Positions 36,546-45,701 of a stretch of 64,000 nt of DNA are shown one piece after another (the stretch's first letter is position 1; the number at the start of each line of letters is the position of its first letter). The notes below the pieces were generated by a model, which was not told the origin of the DNA, searched no databases, and saw only the letters and a program-made list of their open reading frames with translations. The stretch covers positions 62,001 through 126,000 of the forward strand of contig NZ_JAANCN010000008.1 in assembly GCF_011326735.1 (NCBI RefSeq), given 5' to 3'. Source of the DNA: Phycicoccus endophyticus. Its GTDB lineage: Bacteria > Actinomycetota > Actinomycetes > Actinomycetales > Dermatophilaceae. The position numbers and the translations under genes were made by a program.

Positions 36546-37472
36546 TCACATCCCCTCGAGCTGGCTCGCGGACGGGTCACGCCCCCCGAGCCGGCGGATG
36601 ACCTGGGCGATGATCAGCCCGCTGAAGACGATGATGACGGCGATGGCGCTCGCCGGGCCCATCTGGTTGCCGAGGAAGCCGGTCTGGTACATCTCGACCG
36701 CGAGCACCCGGGTCGCGTCACCGGGGCCGCCCGCGGTGAGGACGAAGATGAGGTCGAAGAAGGTCAGCGACCCGACGACCATGAGGGTCGAGGACGTGAT
36801 GATCGTGTACTTCAGCTGCGGCACGGTGACCGAGAAGAACTGCCGCACCCGGCCCGCCCCGTCGATCTCCGCCGCCTCGTAGAGCGAGCGCGGGATCTGG
36901 CGCACCCCGCCCTGGTAGATGAGGGCGTGGAACGGGACGAACTGCCAGGAGACGATGAAGATGATCACCCCGACCGCGAGGCCGCCCTCCCCGAGCCAGT
37001 TCTGGCTGAGCAGGCTCCACCCGAGCCCGGCGCCGAGGCCGAAGTTCGGGTCGAGCAGCGCCTTCCACGTCACGGCGATCGCCGCCGAGGACAGCAGCAG
37101 CGGCACGACGTAGAGCACCGCGAGGAACCCGCGGTAGCGCTGGGGGCCGGCCAGGAAGGTGCCGAGCAGGATCGAGGCCGGGGTCTGGACGAGCCAGGAG
37201 ACGGCCATGATCTCGAAGGTCACCCACAGCGAGTGCAGCAGGCCCGGGTCGCCGAGCACCGCGCGCCACGCCTCGAGGCCGCCCGGCGTGATCGCCCCGA
37301 TGCCGTTCCAGCGGGCGAAGGACAGCGCAACGACGCCGAGGAGCGGCACGACCCCGAAGACGGTGAAGAAGAAGAGCGCGGGCAGGACGAGCCACCACAG
37401 GGGGCCGCGCCGGCCGCCGCCCCGGGGGGCGGCGGCCGGCAGGACCGGTGGTGCTGCGGGGCCGACGGTCAC
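36546..37472 (-). CDS. Sugar ABC transporter permease (MalF family)
   Basis: The GTG start overlaps the binding-protein stop (GTGA). The 308-residue protein has a Pro/Ala/Arg-rich leader and six membrane helices. Motifs are FARWNGIGAITPGGLEAW in the first periplasmic loop and SLYEAAEIDGAGRVRQFFSVTVPQL as the EAA loop. Partner of the MalG-like permease; no ATPase gene is in the operon, so a shared MsiK-type ATPase elsewhere is likely. Confidence 0.93.
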   Translation of the reverse strand: MTVGPAAPPVLPAAAPRGGGRRGPLWWLVLPALFFFTVFGVVPLLGVVALSFARWNGIGAITPGGLEAWRAVLGDPGLLHSLWVTFEIMAVSWLVQTPASILLGTFLAGPQRYRGFLAVLYVVPLLLSSAAIAVTWKALLDPNFGLGAGLGWSLLSQNWLGEGGLAVGVIIFIVSWQFVPFHALIYQGGVRQIPRSLYEAAEIDGAGRVRQFFSVTVPQLKYTIITSSTLMVVGSLTFFDLIFVLTAGGPGDATRVLAVEMYQTGFLGNQMGPASAIAVIIVFSGLIIAQVIRRLGGRDPSASQLEGM

Positions 37473-38830
37473 TTGCCGATGACGGCGTTGAGGTTGGACG
37501 CGAACTGCTGGGGGGTGATCGACATCTGGAAGAGCTTGGCGATGTTGTCGAGCAGCACCTCGGCCTGGGTCGGCGGCAGGGCCTGGTCCCAGGACTGCGC
37601 GAAGCTCTTGGCGCCCGAGGCGATCCCGTACTGGAAGTTCAGCCAGTCGGCGTCCTCACCGCTGCCGATGAGGGAGTCCGAGCCCTGGGCGACCGGGATG
37701 TTGCCGGAGTCGATCCAGGCCTGCTGGATCGAGTCGGTGAACTGGCTCTCGGCGAGGAACGCCTTGGCCGCCGCCTTCTCGTCGTCGGAGGCCTTGGCGG
37801 AGATCGACAGGTACTGCGCCGGGTTGCCGACGGAGTCGCTCGGGTCACCCTTGCCGCCGTCGACCGGCGGGAAGTTCATGTAGCCGAGGTGGCCGCCGGT
37901 GACGAAGTCGCCACCGTCGTTCTTCATCCCGCCGTAGGTCCACGCACCGTGGAGCATCATCGCGGCGCGGCCGGAGTACAGCAGGGCCTGGTCGGCGTTG
38001 GAGTCGGCGGTGATCGAGGCGAAGCCCTTGATGAAGCCGTTCATCTCGATGAGCTTCTGCATCTCGGTGAGCGCGGTGATGGCGTCCGGGTTGCTCCAGG
38101 CGTCCTTCTCCCCGTCGAAGACCGCCTGGAAGACCTCCGGGCCACCGATCCGGTCGAAGAGGAACTCCAGCCACATCATGTTCGTCCAGCGCGACTGGCC
38201 GCCGAGGGAAAAGGGGGCGATGCCGGCGTTGTTGAACTTCGGGACCAGGTCGAGGATGTCCCCCCAGCTCTGCGGCGGCTCGACCCCCACCTTCTCGAAG
38301 GCCGACTTGTTCCAGAACATGACGATCGGCGTGACCGTCTCGCACGGCAGCGCGTAGACCTTGTCGTCGATCGTCGCTGCGCCGAAGGCGGCCGGGAAGA
38401 TCGTGTCCTTCAGGTCGGCGTTCTCGGTGAAGAAGTCGGTGAGGTCCTCGACCTGCCCGGCGTCCACCCAGCTCTTGAGGCCACCGCCACCCCAGCCCCA
38501 GAGGATCGTCGGCGCCTGGCCGGCACCGAGGGCGGTCTTGACCTTCTGCTTGTAGGCGTCGTTCTGGAACAGGGTGATCTCGATCGGGGTGTCGGAGTGG
38601 CTCGCGTTGAACTCGTCGACGGCCTGCTTGCGGATGTCCTCCTGGGGCTTGCCGCTCAGGGTCCAGAAGCTGGCCCCCGTGCCGCTCCCACCCCCGGAGC
38701 TGTCGGACTCGGAGGTCCCGGGGCCGGAGGAGCCGCAGGCCGCGAGGGTCCCGGCCAGCGGGAGCCCCGCGGCGAAGGCCAGGATGCTGCGGCGGGTCGG
38801 GGACGGACGGTACTGAGTCTGAGGATCCAC
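37469..38830 (-). CDS. Sugar ABC transporter substrate-binding lipoprotein (SBP family 1)
   Basis: GTG 38830 is chosen because GGGAG lies six bases upstream; an ATG at 38857 is the alternative. The 453-residue protein has a Tat-like twin-Arg leader (TRRSILAFAAG) with lipobox LAAC and Cys32. The mature protein shows family 1 features: FNASHSDTPIEITLFQNDAYKQK-type opening strand, ILWGWGGGGLKSW, and ALPCETVTPIVMFWNKSAFEKVG. It is divergent from a GH3 glycosidase, so the ligand is probably a beta-linked oligosaccharide such as a xylo- or cello-oligomer (inference). Confidence 0.92.
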   Translation of the reverse strand: MDPQTQYRPSPTRRSILAFAAGLPLAGTLAACGSSGPGTSESDSSGGGSGTGASFWTLSGKPQEDIRKQAVDEFNASHSDTPIEITLFQNDAYKQKVKTALGAGQAPTILWGWGGGGLKSWVDAGQVEDLTDFFTENADLKDTIFPAAFGAATIDDKVYALPCETVTPIVMFWNKSAFEKVGVEPPQSWGDILDLVPKFNNAGIAPFSLGGQSRWTNMMWLEFLFDRIGGPEVFQAVFDGEKDAWSNPDAITALTEMQKLIEMNGFIKGFASITADSNADQALLYSGRAAMMLHGAWTYGGMKNDGGDFVTGGHLGYMNFPPVDGGKGDPSDSVGNPAQYLSISAKASDDEKAAAKAFLAESQFTDSIQQAWIDSGNIPVAQGSDSLIGSGEDADWLNFQYGIASGAKSFAQSWDQALPPTQAEVLLDNIAKLFQMSITPQQFASNLNAVIGK

Positions 38831-39006
38831 GCTGATCTCCCGTTGGCTGTGCGGCATCGCCGCGTGTCAGGTCGGCGGAACCTCCGCCGCAGGTGGCCAC
38901 CGCCCCTCCCTGGCGCGATGACCAAGCCGTTGCGATACTTTTCGGTGGCTTCGGGCCCAACGTAAGGCGACAGCGGACCGCTGTCAATGGGAGCGCGAAG
39001 AGATCT

Positions 39007-39020
39007 GGATAACGTTATCC
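39007..39020. promoter_or_regulatory. LacI-type operator between sugar importer and GH3 genes
   Basis: GGATAACGTTATCC is a perfect 14-bp palindrome with the central CG step common to LacI-family operators. It lies in the 336-bp divergent promoter region. The LacI gene at 41639 is the probable binder. Confidence 0.7.
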
Positions 39021-39143
39021 TTCCGCATCCTCGGGGCTCTTCGGGTCCCACAGGCCGGGCCTTGCGCGCCGCCCTCCAGAGGGACAGACTCTCGACCAGG
39101 CGCGGACCGGGCCGGCTTGCGGGTCGGCCGCCGCACCGCATTC

Positions 39144-39154
39144 CGAAAATTTCG
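39144..39154. promoter_or_regulatory. Second operator-like dyad close to the GH3 start
   Basis: CGAAA-A-TTTCG lies 13 bp before the GH3 ATG. It has the CGAA/TTCG pattern of regulators of xylan and xyloside utilisation in actinobacteria, but is also short enough to be chance. Confidence 0.4.
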
Positions 39155-39166
39155 AACGGAGCACCC

Positions 39167-41629
39167 ATGACCTCGGCGCAGCCCGCCGGCCCCACGGCCA
39201 CCTCCGCGGTGACCGACTCCCCGCTCTGGCGGGACCCGACCCGCACCGTCGAGGAGCGGGTCGAGGCCCTGCTCGCGGCGATGACCCTGCGTGAGAAGGT
39301 CGCCCAGCTCGGCAGCCGGTGGGCGGGCAACGACATGCGGCACGACGAGACGCCGGACGCCCCGCCCGCAGACGGCCCGCAGGCCGAGCCCGCCGAGGAG
39401 GGCGAGACCTTCATCGTCGCCCCGATGCAGGACGTCTTCGCCGCCTCCGGCAGTGTCCCCCTCGAGGAGGCCAGCCGTGACGGGCTCGGCCAGCTGACCC
39501 GGGTGTACGGCAGCCGGCCCCTCACCGTGGCCGAGGGCGCCGCCGAGGTGGCCCGCCAGCAGCGGGTCGTGCTCGCCGGCAACCGGTTGGGCATCCCCGC
39601 GCTCGTCCACGAGGAGTGCCTCACCGGCTTCACCACGTACGGGGCAACCGTCTACCCGGCGGCCATCGCCTGGGCCGCCACCTTCGACCCCGACCTCGTC
39701 GAGCAGATGGCCGCGGCCATCGGTCGCGACATGGCGGCGGCCGGGGTGCACCAGGGCCTCTCGCCCGTGCTCGACGTCGTCCGCGACCCGCGCTGGGGTC
39801 GGGTCGAGGAGACGATGGGCGAGGACCCGCACCTCGTGGCCACGGTGGGCTCCGCGTACGTGCGGGGCCTGCAGTCCGCCGGCGTCGTCGCGACGCTCAA
39901 GCACTTCGCGGGGTACTCCGCCTCACGGGGCGCGCGCAACCACGGCCCGGTCTCCATGGGGCGGCGCGAGCTGCTCGAGGTCATCCTGCCGCCGTTCGAG
40001 ACCGCCGTGCGCGAGGGCGGCGCCCGCTCGGTCATGAACTCCTACAGCGACGTCGACGGCGTGCCGGCCGGCGCCGACCCGTGGCTGCTCACCGACGTGC
40101 TGCGCGAGGCGTGGGGGTTCGAGGGCACCGTGGTCTCCGACTACTGGGCCGTCCCGTTCCTCGCCTCGATGCACCGGGTCGCCCCCGACGTCGAGGGCGC
40201 GGGGGTCGCCGCGCTGCGGGCGGGCATCGACGTCGAGCTGCCCGACACCTCCGGCTTCGGCGGCCACCTCGTCGGGCTCGTCGAGACCGGCGCGCTCGAC
40301 GAGGCGCTCGTCGACCGGGCCGCCCGCCGGCATCTGCGCCACAAGGTCGAGCTCGGCCTGCTCGACCCCGACTGGACCCCCGAGGGCTCGGTCGCCGGCG
40401 CCGAGGGGCTCGACCTCGACGCGCCGGGCAACCGCGCGATCGCCACCGCCCTGGCCGAGCGCTCCGTCGTCCTGCTCGACCCGGGCACCGCGCTACCCCT
40501 CACCGGGGAGAGCCGCACGACGCCCTCCCGGGTCGCCGTCGTCGGCCCGTGCGCGGACGACCCACGCACCCACATGGGCTGCTACGCCTTCCCCAACCAC
40601 GTCCTGCCCCGCTACCCGGGCCGCGGCCCCGGCCTCGAGGTGAGCACGATGCTCGACTCCCTACGGGCCGAGCTGCCCGACAGCGAGGTCGGCTACGCAC
40701 TCGGGTGCGCGGTCGAGGGGGAGGACACCTCGGGCATCGCCGCCGCCGCCGCCCTGGCGGCGCAGGCCGACCTGACGGTCGCCTTCGTCGGCGACCGCGC
40801 CGGGCTCTTCGGCATCGGCACCTCGGGCGAGGGCTGCGACGCCGAGGACCTCCGGCTGCCCGGCGCCCAGCCCCGGCTGGTCGAGGCCCTCCTGGAGACC
40901 GGCACGCCGCTCGTGCTCGTCGTCGTCTCGGGCCGGCCCTACGCGCTCGGGCAGTGGGCGGAGCGGGTGGCCGGGCTCGTGCAGGCCTTCATGCCCGGCG
41001 AGGAGGGTGGCCCCGCCGTCGCGGGGGTGCTCTCGGGCCGGGTGCAGCCGAGCGGTCACCTGCCCGTCCAGGTCCCCTGGGGGCCGGGCGGCCAGCCGCG
41101 CACCTACCTGCAGCCCCCGCTCGGCTCCGCCGAGAGCAGCGGCATCAGCAGCCTGGAGACCCGGGCGGCCTTCCCCTTCGGCCACGGGCGCAGCTACACG
41201 ACCTTCGCCGTGGAGGACCTGAGGCTCTCGGCGGCCCAGGTCCCGAGCGACGGCGAGGTCGAGGTGACCTGCCGGGTGACGAACACCGGCGGGCGCGCGG
41301 GCGAGGAGGTCCTCCAGCTCTACGTGCGCGACGTCGTCGCGTCCGTCGTCCGGCCCGTCCGCCAGCTCCTCGGGTTCACCCGGGTGCCGCTGGAGGCCGG
41401 CGAGAGCAGCGAGGTGACCTTCGGCCTGCACACCGACCGGCTGGCCGTCGTCGGACGCGACCTGTCGCGGGTCGTCGAGCCGGGCCTGTTCGAGGTCTTC
41501 GTCGGCAGCTCGGCCGAGGACCTCCCCTGCCGGGCTGCCCTCGAGGTGACCGGGACGCCTCGGGTCGTCGGGCACGAACGGCGTCTCACGACCCCGGCCG
41601 CGTGCACGCCCGGGCGGAGCGCCCCCTAG
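39167..41629 (+). CDS. Glycoside hydrolase family 3 beta-glycosidase
   Basis: The 820-residue enzyme starts at ATG with CGGAG upstream. The GH3 N-domain (about 25-340) includes MTLREKVAQLG, VHEECLTGF, LSPVLDVVRDPRWGRVEETMGEDP, LKHFAGYSASRGARNHGPVS, and the nucleophile Asp in GTVVSDYWAV. The C-domain (about 400-640) contains VVGPCADDPRTHMGCY and VQAFMPGEEGGPAVAGVLSG. A fibronectin-III-like domain (about 690-780) closes. No signal peptide, so it works in the cytoplasm on imported oligosaccharides. Beta-glucosidase and beta-xylosidase are both possible. Confidence 0.93.
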   Translation: MTSAQPAGPTATSAVTDSPLWRDPTRTVEERVEALLAAMTLREKVAQLGSRWAGNDMRHDETPDAPPADGPQAEPAEEGETFIVAPMQDVFAASGSVPLEEASRDGLGQLTRVYGSRPLTVAEGAAEVARQQRVVLAGNRLGIPALVHEECLTGFTTYGATVYPAAIAWAATFDPDLVEQMAAAIGRDMAAAGVHQGLSPVLDVVRDPRWGRVEETMGEDPHLVATVGSAYVRGLQSAGVVATLKHFAGYSASRGARNHGPVSMGRRELLEVILPPFETAVREGGARSVMNSYSDVDGVPAGADPWLLTDVLREAWGFEGTVVSDYWAVPFLASMHRVAPDVEGAGVAALRAGIDVELPDTSGFGGHLVGLVETGALDEALVDRAARRHLRHKVELGLLDPDWTPEGSVAGAEGLDLDAPGNRAIATALAERSVVLLDPGTALPLTGESRTTPSRVAVVGPCADDPRTHMGCYAFPNHVLPRYPGRGPGLEVSTMLDSLRAELPDSEVGYALGCAVEGEDTSGIAAAAALAAQADLTVAFVGDRAGLFGIGTSGEGCDAEDLRLPGAQPRLVEALLETGTPLVLVVVSGRPYALGQWAERVAGLVQAFMPGEEGGPAVAGVLSGRVQPSGHLPVQVPWGPGGQPRTYLQPPLGSAESSGISSLETRAAFPFGHGRSYTTFAVEDLRLSAAQVPSDGEVEVTCRVTNTGGRAGEEVLQLYVRDVVASVVRPVRQLLGFTRVPLEAGESSEVTFGLHTDRLAVVGRDLSRVVEPGLFEVFVGSSAEDLPCRAALEVTGTPRVVGHERRLTTPAACTPGRSAP

Positions 41630-41638
41630 GGTCCACTC

Positions 41639-42664
41639 GTGACGACGACCGCCCGCCCCACCCTGGCGACCATCGCCGACTCCGCCGGCGTGTCCGTCGC
41701 GACGGTGAGCAAGGTGCTCAACGGGCGCAGCGACGTCGCGGAGGAGACCAGGGCCCGGGTCCAGCGCGTCCTGGCCGCTCATCGCTACACCGCGACGCCG
41801 CGCCGCCGCCCGGGGATGCCTCGCGCGGTCGAGCTGCTCGTGGACCACCTGCGCTCCCCCTTCACCAGCGAGGTGGTGCAGGGCGTCGCGGACGCGGCCG
41901 CCGAGGCGGGCGTCGACGTCACGCTGAGCACCCGGGCCTCCGGGGGAGACCACGAGCCGACCGACGCCGAGTGGGCCCGCCGGCTGGCCCGCACCGGCCG
42001 CTGCGGGCTGATCTCGGTGGCGGGCGAGCTGACCCGCGAGCAGCTGCGGGCGCTCTCGGACGCGCCGGTGCCGGTGGTCCTCGTCGACCCCATCGACCCG
42101 CAGGCGAGCACGACGCCGAGTATCGGCTCGACGAACTTCACCGGCGGGCTCAGCGCCGGCCAGCACCTGATCGCCCTCGGGCACACCAGCATCGGTTACG
42201 TCGGAGGCGCCCTGCGCGCGGCCTGCAACGCCGCCCGGGTCGGCGGGCTGCGGGCCGCCATGGAGCAGCACGGCCTCGCCCTCGACCCCGCCCTGGTCAC
42301 CGCCGGGCAGGTCTTCGACTACGAGACCGGCCTCCAGGGCGGGCTGCAGCTGCTCGACCGGGCCGAGCCGCCGACGGCCGTCTTCTGCGGCGCCGACGAG
42401 GTGGCCCTCGGGGTGCTCGAGGCCGCGCGCCGGGTCGGGCTACGGGTCCCCCAGGACCTCTCGGTCGTCGGCTTCGACGACACCCCCTCCGCGGCGACGA
42501 GCTCACCGCCGCTCTCCACGGTGCGCCAGCCCCTCGAGGAGATGGGGAAGGTCGCGCTGCGCACCGTGCTGCGGCTCGCCGACGGGGGCACCGTCGACGC
42601 GCCCCACGTGGCCCTGGCGACGCGGCTCGTCGTGCGCGCCTCCACGGCCCGCCGCGAGGGCTGA
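41639..42664 (+). CDS. LacI-family transcriptional regulator
   Basis: GTG start nine bases after the GH3 stop, 341 residues. The N-terminal HTH reads LATIADSAGVSVATVSKVLNGRSDVAEETRARVQ (about 9-42). The periplasmic-binding-like sensor ends with LSVVGFDDTPSAATSSPPLSTVRQP. Probably represses the divergent importer and GH3 genes through the palindrome at 39007-39020 and releases it on binding the sugar. Confidence 0.93.
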   Translation: MTTTARPTLATIADSAGVSVATVSKVLNGRSDVAEETRARVQRVLAAHRYTATPRRRPGMPRAVELLVDHLRSPFTSEVVQGVADAAAEAGVDVTLSTRASGGDHEPTDAEWARRLARTGRCGLISVAGELTREQLRALSDAPVPVVLVDPIDPQASTTPSIGSTNFTGGLSAGQHLIALGHTSIGYVGGALRAACNAARVGGLRAAMEQHGLALDPALVTAGQVFDYETGLQGGLQLLDRAEPPTAVFCGADEVALGVLEAARRVGLRVPQDLSVVGFDDTPSAATSSPPLSTVRQPLEEMGKVALRTVLRLADGGTVDAPHVALATRLVVRASTARREG

Positions 42665-42692
42665 GCCACCGCCCGCTCGGCACACTGGGGGC

Positions 42693-43466
42693 ATGACCGC
42701 ACCGGTGCTCCCGCTCGCCCGCCACCTCGAGGGTCTCCAGGAGGCCACGGCACGGCTCGCCACCTGGTCGCTCGAGGCCGGGCTGGAGTCCCCCGTGCCG
42801 CCGTGCCCGGGGTGGCGGGTCCGCGACCTCCTCGAGCACCAGGGCATGGTCCATCGCTGGGCGCTCGCGATGCTGCGCGGAGGCGACCCGCGCGTCGTGG
42901 GCATCGAGGCCACCGCGCAGGAGGCGCACGCCGCCCCCGACCCGGTGTCCTGGCTGCGCGCCGGGGCCGCCGAGATGCTGGCCACGCTCCGGTCGCTGCC
43001 CGATGACGCGCCCGGCTCCACCTTCCTCGTGGACGCCCCTGCGGCCCGCCTGTTCTGGGCCCGGCGACAGCACCACGAGACGACCATCCACGCCCTCGAC
43101 GCACTCGCCGCCCGGACCGGGTCCGCCGCGACGGCGAGGGACGCCTGGTTCGGTGCCGACGTCGCCGTGGACGGCGTCGACGAGCTGCTCGTCGGCTTCT
43201 GGCAGCGCCCGGGCCGGGGGCCGCGGGCGGCCGGCGCCCCCTACCGCGCCCTCGTCGAGACCCGCGAGGGCGCTCGCTGGCTGCTCGACGTGGGCACCGA
43301 CTCGCTCACGACCCGGCGGCTCGCCGCCGACGAGACCGCCCCGGCGGTGCCCACCCTCTCCGGAGCGGCGACCGACGTCCACCTCGCGCTGTGGAACCGC
43401 GGCGGAGCGCCCGACGACGAGGCCGGGCTGCTGCCCGCCTGGCGCGAGCGGGGAGCCGTGCGCTGA
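42693..43466 (+). CDS. Maleylpyruvate isomerase-fold (MDMPI) mycothiol-type protein
   Basis: The 257-residue protein has the DinB/MDMPI layout: PCPGWRVRDLLEHQGMVHRW near residue 40, RRQHHETTIHALDA near residue 120 with the metal-type His residues, and an MDMPI C-terminal domain ending HLALWNRG. Related proteins use mycothiol or bind divalent metal in detoxification. The precise reaction is unknown. Confidence 0.85.
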   Translation: MTAPVLPLARHLEGLQEATARLATWSLEAGLESPVPPCPGWRVRDLLEHQGMVHRWALAMLRGGDPRVVGIEATAQEAHAAPDPVSWLRAGAAEMLATLRSLPDDAPGSTFLVDAPAARLFWARRQHHETTIHALDALAARTGSAATARDAWFGADVAVDGVDELLVGFWQRPGRGPRAAGAPYRALVETREGARWLLDVGTDSLTTRRLAADETAPAVPTLSGAATDVHLALWNRGGAPDDEAGLLPAWRERGAVR

Positions 43467-43490
43467 CCGGCCGCGGCGAGGCCGGGCGGC

Positions 43491-43781
43491 TCAGCTCTCG
43501 GCGCGGCGACGCTTGCGGGGCGCCGGGCGGGTCGGGTCGTCGCCGACGTGCTCGACGTCCTCGGGGACGACGATCGGCTTCAGCCGGGCCCAGGCGACGA
43601 AGGCGACCCCGACGACGAGGAGCGCCAGGCCCGCCCAGAGGTTGGCGTTGACGCCCTCGGTCTTGTCGGTCTCGGGGTCGGCCAGGAGCCCCATGAGGGT
43701 CAGGATCACCCCGTAGATCGCGAGCAGCGCGCCGATGACGTTGCGGATGTCGAAGGCGCCGGCCTTGTGGTTGTCTGCCAT
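43491..43781 (-). CDS. Small membrane protein paired with a solute symporter
   Basis: The 96-residue protein begins MADNHKAGAFDIRNVIGALLAIYGVILTLMGLL (first helix), has an Asp/Glu loop (ADPETDKTEG), a second helix LWAGLALLVVGVAFVAWA and a basic tail. It is 14 bp after the symporter gene, as in other actinobacterial SSS operons where a small two-helix protein accompanies the transporter. No enzymatic function is implied. Confidence 0.75.
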   Translation of the reverse strand: MADNHKAGAFDIRNVIGALLAIYGVILTLMGLLADPETDKTEGVNANLWAGLALLVVGVAFVAWARLKPIVVPEDVEHVGDDPTRPAPRKRRRAES

Positions 43782-43795
43782 GACTGGGCTCCCGG

Positions 43796-45589
43796 TCAGA
43801 AGAGGACGTTGAGGACGGTGACCATGGCGAGCGCGATGAGCGCGAGCGGGATGGTCCGCCGGAACCACGGGTGCGACGCCTCGTCGGGGTCGACGAGGTC
43901 CTCCCGGGGGGTCTCGGAGTAGACCAGGCCCTTCAGCTCGGACGCCGGTTTCGGCTCCGTCACCGTCGTGACCAGGACGGACACGACGATGTCGACGACG
44001 AAGGCCGTCGAGGCCGCGACGAACGCCGCCCCCTGCCCGCTCAGCGGGATGACCCCGACGCTCGCCCCGCCGAGGGAGTCCTCGCTGAGCACCGCGACGA
44101 CGACCGCCGAGACGGTACCGAGGACGAGGCCGGTCCAGCCCGCCGTCGGGGTCATCCGCTTCCAGAACATGCCGAGGATGAAGGTGGCGAACAGCGGCGC
44201 GTTGAAGAACCCGAACAACGTCTGGAGGTAGTCCATGATGTTGCCGAACGACGACGCGACGAGGGCCGTGAAGATCGCCACGACGGTCGCGGCGACGGTC
44301 GCCAGCCGCCCGATCCGCAGGTAGTAGTCGTCGCTGCGGTCCTTGCGGATGTACCGCTCCCACAGGTCGTAGCTGAAGACCGTGTTGAACGCGGAGATGT
44401 TGGCCGCCATGCCCGCCATGAACGCCGCGAGCAGGCCCGTGATGGCCAGGCCGAGCAGGCCGTTGGGCAGGAGGTCGCGCATGAGGTAGAGCAGCGCGTC
44501 GTTGTACTTCACCCCCGTGCCGGAGGCGCCCCCTGGGGGTGCCTCACCGTTCTTCAGGCGCATGATCGGCTCGGCGAGGACTGCCGCGATCATCCCCGGG
44601 AAGATCGTGAGGAACGGGATGAACATCTTGGGGAAGGCGCCGATGATCGGGGTCTTGCGGGCCGCCGAGATCGACTCCGAGGCCATCGCCCGCTGGACCT
44701 CGACGAAGTTCGTCGTCCAGTAGCCGAAGGAGAGGACGAACCCGAGGCCGAAGACGATGCCGATGACGGACAGGACAGGGTTGTCGAAGCCCGAGAGCGC
44801 CTGGCCGGGCCAGGAGTGCAGCTGCTGCTCCGCCGGGGCGACCTCCGCCTTCGCGGGCGCGTTCGCGGCGAACTCGGTGATCTTCTCCTTCAGGCCGCCG
44901 TACCCGCCGACCCGGTGCAGCCCGATGAGGGTGAGCGGCAGCAGGCTCGCGACGATGACGAAGAACTGCAGCACCTCGTTGTAGATCGCCGCGGAGAGCC
45001 CGCCGAGGGTGATGTAGGACAGCACGATCGCCGCGGCGACGATGAGGGCGACCCACAGCGGCCAGCCGAGGAGGGCGTGGACGATCGAGCCGAGCAGGTA
45101 GAGGTTGACGCCGGCGATGAGCAGCTGGGCCACCGCGAAGGACAGCGCGTTGACCAGGTGGGCGCCGGTGCCGAACCGGCGGAACATGAACTCCGGCACC
45201 GAGCGGACCTTGGAGCCGTAGTAGAAGGGCATCATCACGACGCCGAGGAAGAGCATCGCCGGGATCGCGCCGACCCAGAAGTAGTGGACGGCCGGGAGGC
45301 CGAACTCCGCCCCGTTCGCGCTCATCCCCATGATCTCGACCGCGCCGAGGTTCGCCGAGATGAACGCGAGCCCGGTCACCCACGCCGGCAGCGCACGGCC
45401 GGAGAGGAAGAAGTCGACCGAGTCCGACACCGACCGCCGGGCCAGGAGCCCGATGCCGAGGACGAAGCCGAAGTAGACGACGAGGATGAGGTAGTCGACG
45501 GGACCGGCGTCGATGAGCGTCTCGGCGGCCGGTACCGCCGCCCTCGCCCCCTCGACCAGTGCCTGTGCACCTGCTGCGACCACGGCCAC
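43796..45589 (-). CDS. Sodium:solute symporter (SSS family)
   Basis: Start is inferred as the second of three nearby GTG codons (45592, 45589, 45583) by six-base spacing to GAGGAG; 597 residues. The SSS fold has many membrane helices, starting near residue 30 (VDYLILVVYFGFVLGIGLLARR). FFLSGRALPAWVTGLAFISANLGAVEIMG is the first core region, GSKVRSVPEFMFRRFG and GYWTTNFVEVQRAMAS are also family-typical. Carries a solute such as a sugar, proline or monocarboxylate with sodium. The operon also has the small protein at 43491. Confidence 0.9.
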   Translation of the reverse strand: MAVVAAGAQALVEGARAAVPAAETLIDAGPVDYLILVVYFGFVLGIGLLARRSVSDSVDFFLSGRALPAWVTGLAFISANLGAVEIMGMSANGAEFGLPAVHYFWVGAIPAMLFLGVVMMPFYYGSKVRSVPEFMFRRFGTGAHLVNALSFAVAQLLIAGVNLYLLGSIVHALLGWPLWVALIVAAAIVLSYITLGGLSAAIYNEVLQFFVIVASLLPLTLIGLHRVGGYGGLKEKITEFAANAPAKAEVAPAEQQLHSWPGQALSGFDNPVLSVIGIVFGLGFVLSFGYWTTNFVEVQRAMASESISAARKTPIIGAFPKMFIPFLTIFPGMIAAVLAEPIMRLKNGEAPPGGASGTGVKYNDALLYLMRDLLPNGLLGLAITGLLAAFMAGMAANISAFNTVFSYDLWERYIRKDRSDDYYLRIGRLATVAATVVAIFTALVASSFGNIMDYLQTLFGFFNAPLFATFILGMFWKRMTPTAGWTGLVLGTVSAVVVAVLSEDSLGGASVGVIPLSGQGAAFVAASTAFVVDIVVSVLVTTVTEPKPASELKGLVYSETPREDLVDPDEASHPWFRRTIPLALIALAMVTVLNVLF

Positions 45590-45701
45590 CACCAGCTCCT
45601 CGTCGAGGGTCGACGCCGGGGCCGGCGCCGACCGCCACGCTAACGCCTCCCGGGCGCTCGCGGCCCACGAGGGGCCGACCCGGTTGCCGCGAAGCCCGAG
45701 G

